NCBI RefSeq assembly: GCF_020531985.1
Contig: NZ_JAJAVQ010000001.1
Coordinates: forward strand, 1,008,846 to 1,072,845
Reading direction: 5' to 3'
Origin: Rheinheimera aquimaris
GTDB lineage: Bacteria; Pseudomonadota; Gammaproteobacteria; Enterobacterales; Alteromonadaceae
Length of the DNA stretch: 64,000 nt
Shown: positions 8,417 to 17,134 of the stretch, one piece after another
Layout of the letters: each line of letters begins with the position of its first letter
Position numbering within the stretch: position 1 is the stretch's first letter
Program-made: the position numbers and the translations under genes
Notes under the pieces: model-generated
Database searches by the model: none
What the model saw: the letters and a program-made list of their open reading frames with translations, nothing else
What the model was told of the DNA's origin: nothing

Positions 8417-9613
8417 TTAGCCTTTCAGTACTGCGGCTACCGACCTGGCAAAGTAATCAATATTGCTATGGTTTAGGCCGGCAATGCTGACACGGCTTGA
8501 ATCAACCATATAAATACTAAACTCGTTGCGCAGACGGGCGATTTGTTCTTTATTGATACCGAGGAAGCTGAACATACCGTGTTGACGCGTGATGAAGCTG
8601 AAATCCTGCGTCACGCCTTCGCCAGCCAGTTTATCAATAATCAGCTGACGGTAGTTGTTGATACGATTACGCATTTCGGCAAGTTCCTGGTGCCATAACG
8701 CAGTAAGCTCTGCGCTATCGAGAATGTTGGCAACGATAATCGCACCGTGAGCCGGTGGCATTGAATAAATGCTACGTACCACGCTTAACAGATTGACCCG
8801 GGCGATATCGCTGATTTTACTGTCAGCTGAAACCACAGACACAGCACCAATACGCTCACGGTATAAGCCAAAGTTCTTTGAACAAGAGCTACATAACAGC
8901 ATCTCGTCAACAGTATCAGCCAAATAACGCAAGCCCCTGGCATCCTCATCCAGCCCGCTGCCGAACCCTTGATACGCCATATCGACCAGTGGTGTGAAAC
9001 CGCGCTCTTTTGCCAGCTGAGCAAAACGCTGCCACTGGGCAAAGGTTAAATCCATGCCGCTTGGGTTATGGCAGCAGGCGTGCACTAATACCACATCACC
9101 TGCAGGTACTGTTGCCAAATCAGCAAACATGCCCTCTTCATTCAGGCCTTTGGTACTGTAATCGTAGTAAGTGTACTCTTTAACATTCAGGCCAGCAGCT
9201 TTGAACATTGAAATATGGTTAGCCCAGGTTGGGCTGGTTACCCAAATAGTCGCATTAGGGTTAGCTTTTTTAATAAACTCTGCTGCTACGCGCAGCGCAC
9301 CAGTACCACCCGGGGTATGCGCAGTCGTAACGCGGTTTGCCAGCAGTACTTTGTGGCCCTGACCAAACGCCAGCTTCTCGATATGGCTGTTGAAACCCAG
9401 ATCGCCCGCCATACCAATATAGGTTTTACTGTCTTCATTTTTCAGCCGCAGCGCTTCAGCTTCTTTCACGCATTTCAATACTGCAGTGTGGCCTTGCTCA
9501 TCTTTATAAACACCAACACCGAGATCGACCTTGTTTGGGTTAGGATCTTCTTTGTACGCCGCCATTAGGCCTAAGATCGGATCTGTGGCCACCGGTTGTA
9601 ACTGAGCAAACAT
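8417..9613 (-). CDS. Aspartate / aromatic amino acid aminotransferase (class I)
   Basis: A PLP enzyme of 398 residues, colinear with E. coli AspC and TyrB. PLP-binding Lys246 lies in SSCSKNFGLYRERIG; Asp211 and Tyr214 are in DMAYQG; the TPGGTGALR loop is at 100-108. It makes aspartate from oxaloacetate, and paralogues also do the last step of Phe and Tyr synthesis. Which specificity dominates cannot be decided here. AGGTAG precedes the ATG. The upstream GAF gene ends 38 bp away on the same strand, so the two may be co-transcribed. Confidence 0.93.
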   Translation of the reverse strand: MFAQLQPVATDPILGLMAAYKEDPNPNKVDLGVGVYKDEQGHTAVLKCVKEAEALRLKNEDSKTYIGMAGDLGFNSHIEKLAFGQGHKVLLANRVTTAHTPGGTGALRVAAEFIKKANPNATIWVTSPTWANHISMFKAAGLNVKEYTYYDYSTKGLNEEGMFADLATVPAGDVVLVHACCHNPSGMDLTFAQWQRFAQLAKERGFTPLVDMAYQGFGSGLDEDARGLRYLADTVDEMLLCSSCSKNFGLYRERIGAVSVVSADSKISDIARVNLLSVVRSIYSMPPAHGAIIVANILDSAELTALWHQELAEMRNRINNYRQLIIDKLAGEGVTQDFSFITRQHGMFSFLGINKEQIARLRNEFSIYMVDSSRVSIAGLNHSNIDYFARSVAAVLKG

Positions 9614-9651
9614 AGTGTTCTACCTGATTAAAGTTGCATGAAAAACTGCGC

Positions 9652-10344
9652 TTAAGGCAAATAAGCCGGTATGGTTAAACATACCGCTACCAACAATGCC
9701 ATCGCATCAGCAGTAAAAACGTTCTTATTAAAATCTTCCGCATCGACAATGCCGATTATTTTGCCTGATTGATTATACAGAGGCAAACACGCTTCAGCCT
9801 GTACCTTGGGATCGCAGGTGTAATATTCGCCACCAGTCCCCAGATAAGCGGCAACATCATTAATGACTTTAGCTTTGCCGGTTAAACCAACGGTACTGTT
9901 ATTACTGATTTTGGCAAACTCGCTGTTCAGCGGGAACTCGGCGCGTGATGCAGCACCGTAATATGCCAGTTTAACTAATACCGGTTCACCCGCCACATTG
10001 CTGCGCGCCTGATAAATACCAAACCAGTCAAGCGCAGAGTGCTGCTGATAATATGCTGCTACAGCGCTAAGCTTTTGCAGCGCTTTCTCGTTCTCAGCTG
10101 TCTGCCCGCCCAGTATCGCGCTCAGATCATAAGGCTCATCAGCTAACTGACCAAACAACGAGCAAGCGCCACCTTCGCCGAGTTCAGGTACCTGGTATTG
10201 CCACTTTATCTCTGGTACTGGCTCAGTGGCGATAAACTGCTGCAGTTGCACCTGGAACTGCGAAACTTTGGCGCTGATATCACCAAACTGCAGTACTAAA
10301 CCAGAGTGATGAAGATAATCGGACACCGACAACGTAACAGACAT
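9652..10344 (-). CDS. GAF domain protein, resembling free methionine-R-sulfoxide reductase
   Basis: A 230-residue protein whose second half (about 100-225) is a GAF domain. The segment YTCDPKVQAEACLPL then GIVDAEDF lines up with the E. coli fRMsr stretch around its Cys118 (CD, then E, then P). The N-terminal 90 residues match nothing I know. A reductase activity is possible, but the other catalytic Cys of fRMsr cannot be placed with confidence, so a sensory GAF is equally likely. The ATG at 10344 has GGATGG upstream. It probably leads a two-gene unit with the aminotransferase. Confidence 0.65.
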   Translation of the reverse strand: MSVTLSVSDYLHHSGLVLQFGDISAKVSQFQVQLQQFIATEPVPEIKWQYQVPELGEGGACSLFGQLADEPYDLSAILGGQTAENEKALQKLSAVAAYYQQHSALDWFGIYQARSNVAGEPVLVKLAYYGAASRAEFPLNSEFAKISNNSTVGLTGKAKVINDVAAYLGTGGEYYTCDPKVQAEACLPLYNQSGKIIGIVDAEDFNKNVFTADAMALLVAVCLTIPAYLP

Positions 10345-10499
10345 TTATATAGCCATCCAGATTTCTAAAATTGAGCAGCATTCTATCAGAAGCTGTTAAA
10401 AAACCAAGCCAGAGCAGCATCAGAAACAGAAATTGTTGCCGCAGCAGCACTGGATGTTTAAGCTGACAACATTGTAAAGCAAGCACTACTGATATAGTT

Positions 10500-10895
10500 A
10501 TGGCATCAAACAAAATTTCACTGGCCGACTGGCAGGCAAAAATGAACCCGGGCGCCAGCAAGGCAGCACCAACTGGCGACAATCTGGTTTACAGCACTGA
10601 ATCTGGCCGTATAGACAATAAACCGCAGGTGAAAGCCGTTGCTGAAGCTTACGCCGACGGCGCTGTACGTATTCGGCGCGAAACCAAAGGGCGCGGCGGT
10701 AAGGCCGTGCTGACAATCAGCGGTATTGCCAAACCCAACGACGAGTTAGCCGCGCTGGCCGCCAAGCTGAAAAAGAAATGTGCCTGCGGCGGTGCAGTAA
10801 AGGATGGCGTAATTGAAATACAGGGGGATAAACGCGAGCTGGTAGAGCAGTTGCTGCAAGCCGAGGGTTATAAAACTAAATGGGCCGGTGGCTAA
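10500..10895 (+). CDS. yciH: SUI1/eIF1-family translation factor YciH
   Basis: A 131-residue homologue of E. coli YciH, which belongs to the eIF1/SUI1 family and affects initiation fidelity on the 30S subunit. The core LVYSTESGRID, then KKKCACGGAVKDG, then IEIQGDKRE matches closely. The N-terminus carries about 20 extra residues (ISLADWQAKMNPG) compared with E. coli. No clear Shine-Dalgarno precedes the ATG, so the exact start is less sure than the identity. Divergent from the GAF gene. Confidence 0.93.
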   Translation: MASNKISLADWQAKMNPGASKAAPTGDNLVYSTESGRIDNKPQVKAVAEAYADGAVRIRRETKGRGGKAVLTISGIAKPNDELAALAAKLKKKCACGGAVKDGVIEIQGDKRELVEQLLQAEGYKTKWAGG

Positions 10896-10942
10896 TTAGC
10901 TTCACCACCGGTAGTAACACATCGAGCTGCTGCATTTGAAAT

Positions 10943-12625
10943 TCAGTTTGCGGACTCACGATTATACGGCTTGCCAAAAACCCCGTTAAAGAAGCTTTGT
11001 TTTAACCAGTAAGGCCGCTGCTCAGTGTTAGCAATATCCAGTGCAATATTGTAATTAATATTGGCAAACACAGCGCCAGCATCGTAACGGATAGCACCGT
11101 AATCCTTAATCAGGCTGGGAATATCATCCGATGGTTTATGGTAATGTTTGGCAAAAAAGCTGCCCCAGATTTTACCGCCGTCCTGCGCTGGGTCCTGCGA
11201 CTTAAAGCCGGTCATTAAAAACACCGCCGGCACGCCTTTTTTCACCAACGTATAGTGGTCTGAGCGGGTAAAAATAGCCTGCTCCGGCATTGGATCCGGG
11301 CTTAGTGCTATGCCTTCTTTTGCTGCTGCGCGCTCTACCACTTTGCCAAGTGACGAATGATTAGCACCAAAAGCAACCATATCAGCAAACGGATACAACA
11401 GTACCGGCATATCCAGATTCACGTTAGCGACCAGCTTCTCGATTGGCTTTGTTGGGTTGTTAGCGAAATAATCTGCGCCCAGCAGGCCCTTTTCTTCCCC
11501 TGTTACCACCACAAATAAAATAGAACGCTTTGGTGCCTGTGGTAACTGGCTGAATAGCCGTGCAGTCTCGAGTAAAATCGACACACCGGCAGCGTTATCC
11601 ATAGCGCCGTTGTTAATCTTATCGTCGGTACGTAAATCATTGGCCAGGCCGATGTGATCAGAGTGCGCCGTGATCACCACGTACTCGTCTTTCAACACCG
11701 GATCAGAGCCCGGCAGCATGGCAATAACATTAGGGCTGGAAATTTGCTCGTGTGTTGAGCGCCGGCTTAGCGATGCGGTTACGCCCAGTTCAAACCCGGC
11801 AGGGTTCTGTTTATTCTCCAGTTGGGTAAAGATATCCGCCAGCGAGTGCTCAGCCTTAGTAAACAGGGCAGCTGCAGCATCAGGGTGCACATAAGCACCG
11901 GCTTTTAAATCGGGGTAACTGTCTGCCGGTGTGCCGTCTGCCTGCAGCCACTCCATGCTAGGGGCATTTAAATACAATAAGCTGGTGGCGTACGGCCGCG
12001 TTTTTTCCTGTTTAGGTGTGTGTATGGTGATAATTCCTACAGCGCCACGTTCAGCGGCCAGTTTGGTTTTCAGGCTGTTTAAGTGCGCCGCTTCTTCACT
12101 TGGCAGGCTATCTGGCCGGCCTGCCAGCAACACCACTATTTTGCCTTTCACATCCAGGCCAGCATAATCATCCAGCGCAAACTCTTTTGATACCAAACCA
12201 TAACCGGCAAACACCAGCGGCGCGGTAACATCTGTTTGCGGGTATTGCATGCTTGGGCCGGTAAAGAACGCTTTCGGGTAACTGAGTTCAGTGTCTTTAC
12301 CATCAACATGCAGCGTAAAACTGGCGCTATCCTGTGCTAAACGCGCTTTGCGCAGCGGCACGCGCTGAAAGTAACTGCCGTTTTCACCCGCTGGCAACAA
12401 ACCTAATGCCTGTAACTGCGTTGCTATATATAACGACGCAATTTCATGCTCTTTACTGCCGGTTTCACGGCCAGCTAACTCGTCTGAGGCCAGAAACTGC
12501 ATATGAGCTTCTATGGCTTTAGCACTGGCTGCAGGCTGCACAGCAGCCGATTTTGGCGCAGTACTGCTGACGCAACCGGTAACGGCACTGAATGCCAGTG
12601 CCGCAACGATCAGTTTGAATTTCAT
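10943..12625 (-). CDS. M28 family zinc aminopeptidase lipoprotein
   Basis: A 560-residue exported peptidase. The signal ends in lipobox VTGC with Cys18, so it is probably membrane-anchored. A PA domain lies at about 140-260 (LVFAGYGLV, GKIVVLLAGRP). The M28 catalytic part from about 300 shows the zinc-binding set: AHSDH, GAMDNAAG, TGEEKG, NLDMP and a late HKPSDD. It is the last gene of a minus-strand run with two amidohydrolase-like proteins, which suggests uptake and breakdown of peptides or derivatised amino acids. A small hairpin precedes it. Confidence 0.88.
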   Translation of the reverse strand: MKFKLIVAALAFSAVTGCVSSTAPKSAAVQPAASAKAIEAHMQFLASDELAGRETGSKEHEIASLYIATQLQALGLLPAGENGSYFQRVPLRKARLAQDSASFTLHVDGKDTELSYPKAFFTGPSMQYPQTDVTAPLVFAGYGLVSKEFALDDYAGLDVKGKIVVLLAGRPDSLPSEEAAHLNSLKTKLAAERGAVGIITIHTPKQEKTRPYATSLLYLNAPSMEWLQADGTPADSYPDLKAGAYVHPDAAAALFTKAEHSLADIFTQLENKQNPAGFELGVTASLSRRSTHEQISSPNVIAMLPGSDPVLKDEYVVITAHSDHIGLANDLRTDDKINNGAMDNAAGVSILLETARLFSQLPQAPKRSILFVVVTGEEKGLLGADYFANNPTKPIEKLVANVNLDMPVLLYPFADMVAFGANHSSLGKVVERAAAKEGIALSPDPMPEQAIFTRSDHYTLVKKGVPAVFLMTGFKSQDPAQDGGKIWGSFFAKHYHKPSDDIPSLIKDYGAIRYDAGAVFANINYNIALDIANTEQRPYWLKQSFFNGVFGKPYNRESAN

Positions 12626-12644
12626 CTTATTTCCTTAAAACAGC

Positions 12645-12666
12645 AGTGCCAGCAAAGGCTGGCACT
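12645..12666 (-). terminator. Hairpin between amidohydrolase and M28 peptidase genes
   Basis: A perfect 8-bp stem AGTGCCAG / CTGGCACT followed on the minus strand by GCTGTTTTAAGG. The short U run suggests a partial terminator or processing site rather than a full stop. Confidence 0.45.
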
Positions 12667-12689
12667 GACATTACTTATCCGGTGACATA

Positions 12690-13994
12690 TCAGTTGATAC
12701 GCTGCCGGTACTTATCATGCAATTGCTTATGACGATTGTTCAGATCTACCGCCCTGCCATCTATCCACAAATGAGTAACCTTGTGGCCCAGATAATCAAA
12801 AATATCGCCGTCTGATACAACCAGGCTGGCCGCTTTGCCTACCTCAATACTGCCAATTGTATCGGCAACACCGGCAATTTGCGCAGCATTAATGGTAACA
12901 GAACGTAACGCCTGCTCCGGGGTTAAGCCGTAACTAATCGCCTGCCCTGCAGCAAACACCAGGTTTCGCGTATCCCAGTAGCCATCCAATGACAAGGCAT
13001 ACTGTACACCTGCATCCTGCAATACTTTAGGGGTAATAAACGCCTGACGGAAATTTTCATCTACCCTGGTTGGCAAGCCATAAGGCGCGGTATAAATCAC
13101 CGCAACCTTAGCAGCAGCCAGCTCATCTGCCATGCGCCAGCTATCACGGCCACCGACAATTGTCAGTTTCAGACCATACTGCTTAGCCAGCAACATAGCC
13201 TGGCGAATTTGCCGCTCATCATCAGCATGCACAAACAGTGGCCGCTCACCTTTAAACACCGGCAACATCTGGTGCCAGCGCGAATCGACACCGTGGTTTA
13301 ACCCGGCTTGCTCGGCGTCATAATAAGCTTTAGCATCTTTAAAATGTTGCTGCAGCGCTTCAAGCTGTTCTGCATTAGCTTTACGCACCTCATCAGCCGG
13401 TTTAGGGTTCCAGCGCGAGCCCAGCGTACTGGCATTAGGCCAACGCACGTGCAGGCCGGTAGCGTCAGCCACTACTGCATCCTGGTAATTCCAGGCATCC
13501 AGCTGCATCAGACTGGATTGCCCCATCAGCATGCTTCCAGACGGATACACCATGGCATAAGCAAAACCATTGCTGCGGATAGTGGGTATCACCTCAGAGT
13601 CAGCGTTGTAAGCGACTTTAGCCCTGATGTCAGGGTTGGTCTGGGTAACCTCGGTAGAGTCATCGGTTGAACGCACGGCTTCAATCTCGATTAAGCCTAA
13701 CTGGTTAGCCAGTGCAATTAACCCGGGGTACAGGTGTTTGCCGTCAAGCGCCATTACTGTTGCACCTTCTGGTGCAGCTAAATCTGTGCCGATCGCCGCA
13801 ATCTTGCCATCTGCAATCAAAACATCAGTGTCGGTGCTAACGCCCGATGTGACACTGTGTACTGTAAGGCCAGTCAGCAGCACCGGAGTGGCAGCTGCTT
13901 TGCCCGGCACTATATCATGAGCCAGTACCTGGCCTGCAGCCAGGCTGCCAGTCAGCGCAACAAACAAACTTAAACAGGTTTTAGATAGTTTCAT
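12690..13994 (-). CDS. Secreted amidohydrolase-like protein lacking the metal-binding HxH
   Basis: A 434-residue protein with a signal peptide ending near VLAHD (residue 26). The amidohydrolase frame is recognisable: VLIADGKIAAIG at 58-69, LYPGLI near 88, and the C-terminal ADTIGSIEVGKAASLVV with VTHLWIDGR. The usual GxxDxHxH is replaced by GLIALANQ at 91-98, so the first metal site is missing. AAGGAG precedes the ATG at 13994; a longer frame to 14054 would overlap the upstream gene. It lies 11 bp after the 1035-residue fusion and may form a complex with it. Catalytic activity is doubtful. Confidence 0.75.
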   Translation of the reverse strand: MKLSKTCLSLFVALTGSLAAGQVLAHDIVPGKAAATPVLLTGLTVHSVTSGVSTDTDVLIADGKIAAIGTDLAAPEGATVMALDGKHLYPGLIALANQLGLIEIEAVRSTDDSTEVTQTNPDIRAKVAYNADSEVIPTIRSNGFAYAMVYPSGSMLMGQSSLMQLDAWNYQDAVVADATGLHVRWPNASTLGSRWNPKPADEVRKANAEQLEALQQHFKDAKAYYDAEQAGLNHGVDSRWHQMLPVFKGERPLFVHADDERQIRQAMLLAKQYGLKLTIVGGRDSWRMADELAAAKVAVIYTAPYGLPTRVDENFRQAFITPKVLQDAGVQYALSLDGYWDTRNLVFAAGQAISYGLTPEQALRSVTINAAQIAGVADTIGSIEVGKAASLVVSDGDIFDYLGHKVTHLWIDGRAVDLNNRHKQLHDKYRQRIN

Positions 13995-14005
13995 GCTGTT
14001 GCTCC

Positions 14006-17000
14006 TTAATGTGAATGGCCGTGAAGGTGTAAATGGTTGCTGATTTGCCACCAATCGCCCTGATCTTCACAGTGCCACTCGGGCTCATCCTGCTTGTAGC
14101 CATCTTTATCACCGGCTTTAGCGTCGTCATCTGCCATCAGCACTTTTTGAATTAATGCCGCTCTTTCAGCTTCAAGCTGCTGCTGCAATTGCTTATCGGT
14201 GTCGATATCAAAATACTTGGTACCGCCAATCCAGGTTTGTTGCGCCTGGCTGTACACCGATAACGGGTTGGTATTCCACAGCACAAAATCGGCCTGCTTA
14301 CCCACTTTGATTGACCCGGTCACGCTATCTATTTTCAGCTGTTTAGCCGGGTTAATGGTGACCATTTTCAGTGCATCATGCTGGCTCATACCGCAGTACA
14401 TGACCGATTTTGCCGCTTCCTGATTCAGCCTGCGCTGCAAGCCGGCGTCATCCGAGTTAATACTGACCAACATACCTTGCTCTGCCATCAGGCAGGCGTT
14501 GGTCGGTATGGCGTCCTGTACTTCCATTTTGTATGCCCACCAGTCAGCAAAAGTCGAGGCACTGGCACCATGCGCCAGCATTTCTTTTGATGTTTTATAG
14601 CCCTCAAGAATGTGGGTAAAGGTGGTAATGTTAAAACCCATTTCATCTGCCAGTTCAATCAGCATCAGAATTTCAGAAGCAACGTAAGAGTGCGTGTGAA
14701 TAAAGCGCTGTTTATCCAGAATTTCAACCAGTGCCTGCAGGCGATAATCAATGCGTGGCGGTGCAACATCTTCACGCTGACGCTTTGACAGCTTGTTATA
14801 GGCTGCTAATTTGGTTTTATACTCTTTTGCCGCCTGAAAGGCGTCACGGATAGTGGTTTCAACACCAATACGGGTTTGCGGATAACGTGACGTAAACGCA
14901 TCGCCCCAGTTAGATTGCTTAACGTTTTCACCTAACGCAAACTTTATGCTTGGCGGTGCCGACTTCATTTTTAAGCCTTCGGCTGTCTCGCCCCAGCGGA
15001 ACTGAATAACCTGAGCCTGGCCGCCAATAGGATTGGCACTGCCATGCAGCAACTGCGCTGTGGTGGTACCACCTGCCAGGCCGCGATACAGATTAATATC
15101 CTCAGGGTTAATCACATCGCCAATCCGTACTTCAGATGTTACCGCCGCAGTACCTTCGTTGACGCCGGCTTCAATAGCGACATGCGAGTGCTCATCGATA
15201 ATGCCGGGGGTTAAATGCATCCCCGTTGCGTCAATTACCGCAAAACCTGATGGTGTGCTAAGGTTTTTGCCAATTTTGTCAAACTTACCGTTACGGACAA
15301 TCACATCGGTCTGCTCCAGTATGCCGTCTTGCTCAGCAGTCCAGACCGTTGCATTTTTAATATGCACATTCTGCTGTTTAGCCAGCTCAGGCAAGCCATA
15401 GGCCCGGTTAGGGAAAGTCATTTTTGACAGCATAGTACCAGCTGTACTCTGTGGCTTTTTCGCTTGCTGAGATTTGCTCTGTCCGGCAGTTTGCCGTTTG
15501 GCACTGACGCTTTCAGCGCGGGTCGCAATTTGCCACTTACCCGTTAATACGTTGTCAGTTAAGCGACCACTAAACTGGGCAACCTGCGCACTACCGGTTA
15601 AGGTTTTTAACGCCAGATTAAACTGCAGTTGCTGCTGCTGAGCTTTCACATCGGTTAGTTTCACTGCTTCGGCATCAACTGCTGTAGCGGTGCCGGATAA
15701 TTTATCTCCTGCTCCAGTCAGATTTACCGTAATAGCTTTACCGGCGACTGTCAGCTGGTAATCGCCGGCAAACTCAACCGGATTAACGGTTTCAACATTA
15801 TGCTGCTGACCGCGGATCCAGGTAGCCACTATGTTGCCGTCAGCAAACAAATCACCGTCTGCCAGTACGATATCGGCCTGATAGCCCGGTGCAATTTTAC
15901 CCAACCGATCTGCAACACCGGCCAAACGTGCCGGCTCTGTGGTCAGTGCCGCCAGCGCTTTGTCTGTCGTTAAGCCCTGTTTTACCGCCTTACGCAGATT
16001 AGGCCAGAACTGTTTTAACTCTTTTAAGCGGTAAGTTGTCAGTGCAAAAGGCACGCCCGCCTGCGCCAGTGCTGCAGCATTGGCTGGTGCACGCTCCCAG
16101 TGACGTAAATCAGCCAGGCTGACATCCAGCTGGTCAGCAACTTGCTCAACTTCAGGCGCAGCCGGGAAATTCAGTGGTAGGATAAGGCTGCGGCCACTGG
16201 CTTTGATATCCGCCAGCCGCACGTATTCGTAGCCGGAACCCACCATAGCCACATTGTTTAACTTAAACTCATTAAATAACTGATTAGCGCGCAGTAAAGA
16301 GCGATCATCGTTGGTTTCAAACACGACGCCGGCTTGTGCAATGTTACTAATGCTTGCAAGAGCGGCATTGAACTCTACCGGTTCGTTGAAATAGCGCACA
16401 TCCGTTTTGCCATAGGCATTGTTATACCAATTGGCGTCACTTAAGGTCTGGCGGATAAGCGCTATGCTACCCATCAGTGATGAAGGGTAACTTTGTTTTG
16501 ACGTGCCTTTATCAAAGGCCATAAATTGCGGGCCACTGGCTTTTAACACCAGTTCATTTGCCAGGCCATCGCCTAACGAGCTAACAAATGCCTGACCACG
16601 AAAGATGCCATCAAAACGGGCCGATTGCGCTGCAGTAAAACCCAGCTTACGCAGTTGCTCAGCCGCTTTGGCATCTGGTTCAAATTCCGTTACCCAATCT
16701 TTTTCGGCGTGAATAGCCGCATTACTGGCGTTGCCACCTTTGCGTTCATTAGTATACACCGGCGCATCGCGATAGCTGCCGCGCTTGGCTTTCTCTGCCG
16801 CAGCGATACCATACTGCGTATAGGGGTCAATAAAACCGGGATACAGGGTATAGCGGCTGGCATCAATCTGCTGGTAGCCCGCCGGTACCGTCACTTTAGT
16901 GCCCACAGCACTGATACGACCATCCGCAATCAATACCGTTGCCTTTTCCTGCTTTTTACCAGGCTCGGTATAGACGGTTGCACCGGTCAGGGCGACCAGG

Positions 17001-17113
17001 TTAGGGGTTTTATCAATAATGCCTTGTATCGGTGTGGTCTGATCGGCGTGACTGCTGCCGGCAAAAGTAGCCAGCAGCGCAGCGCTTAGCAGCGACAAAC
17101 GCTCTGAGGTCAT
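14006..17113 (-). CDS. Secreted tandem amidohydrolase fusion with His-rich tail
   Basis: A 1035-residue exported protein with signal peptide to about residue 23. Two amidohydrolase units: 40-435 and 580-970, joined by a beta-rich region at 440-530 and a Gln/Lys/Ser linker to 570. In the first unit the metal motif is changed to GFIDPYTQ (93-100). The second is intact: IIDEHSH at 638-644, HTH 806-808, H834 and NSDD near 886-889, so only it should be catalytic. The C-terminus ends in HLHLHGHSH. AGGAAC precedes the ATG. It heads the unit with the 434-residue protein and the M28 peptidase. Homologues are often called imidazolonepropionase-like or prolidase-like, but the substrate is unknown. Confidence 0.8.
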   Translation of the reverse strand: MTSERLSLLSAALLATFAGSSHADQTTPIQGIIDKTPNLVALTGATVYTEPGKKQEKATVLIADGRISAVGTKVTVPAGYQQIDASRYTLYPGFIDPYTQYGIAAAEKAKRGSYRDAPVYTNERKGGNASNAAIHAEKDWVTEFEPDAKAAEQLRKLGFTAAQSARFDGIFRGQAFVSSLGDGLANELVLKASGPQFMAFDKGTSKQSYPSSLMGSIALIRQTLSDANWYNNAYGKTDVRYFNEPVEFNAALASISNIAQAGVVFETNDDRSLLRANQLFNEFKLNNVAMVGSGYEYVRLADIKASGRSLILPLNFPAAPEVEQVADQLDVSLADLRHWERAPANAAALAQAGVPFALTTYRLKELKQFWPNLRKAVKQGLTTDKALAALTTEPARLAGVADRLGKIAPGYQADIVLADGDLFADGNIVATWIRGQQHNVETVNPVEFAGDYQLTVAGKAITVNLTGAGDKLSGTATAVDAEAVKLTDVKAQQQQLQFNLALKTLTGSAQVAQFSGRLTDNVLTGKWQIATRAESVSAKRQTAGQSKSQQAKKPQSTAGTMLSKMTFPNRAYGLPELAKQQNVHIKNATVWTAEQDGILEQTDVIVRNGKFDKIGKNLSTPSGFAVIDATGMHLTPGIIDEHSHVAIEAGVNEGTAAVTSEVRIGDVINPEDINLYRGLAGGTTTAQLLHGSANPIGGQAQVIQFRWGETAEGLKMKSAPPSIKFALGENVKQSNWGDAFTSRYPQTRIGVETTIRDAFQAAKEYKTKLAAYNKLSKRQREDVAPPRIDYRLQALVEILDKQRFIHTHSYVASEILMLIELADEMGFNITTFTHILEGYKTSKEMLAHGASASTFADWWAYKMEVQDAIPTNACLMAEQGMLVSINSDDAGLQRRLNQEAAKSVMYCGMSQHDALKMVTINPAKQLKIDSVTGSIKVGKQADFVLWNTNPLSVYSQAQQTWIGGTKYFDIDTDKQLQQQLEAERAALIQKVLMADDDAKAGDKDGYKQDEPEWHCEDQGDWWQISNHLHLHGHSH

Positions 17114-17134
17114 AACATGTTCCTGAATTAAGAA

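Noticed and set aside
16625..17089. 154-residue plus-strand open frame inside the amidohydrolase fusion
   Set aside because: Antisense to a clear signal-peptide gene; no domain or ribosome site.
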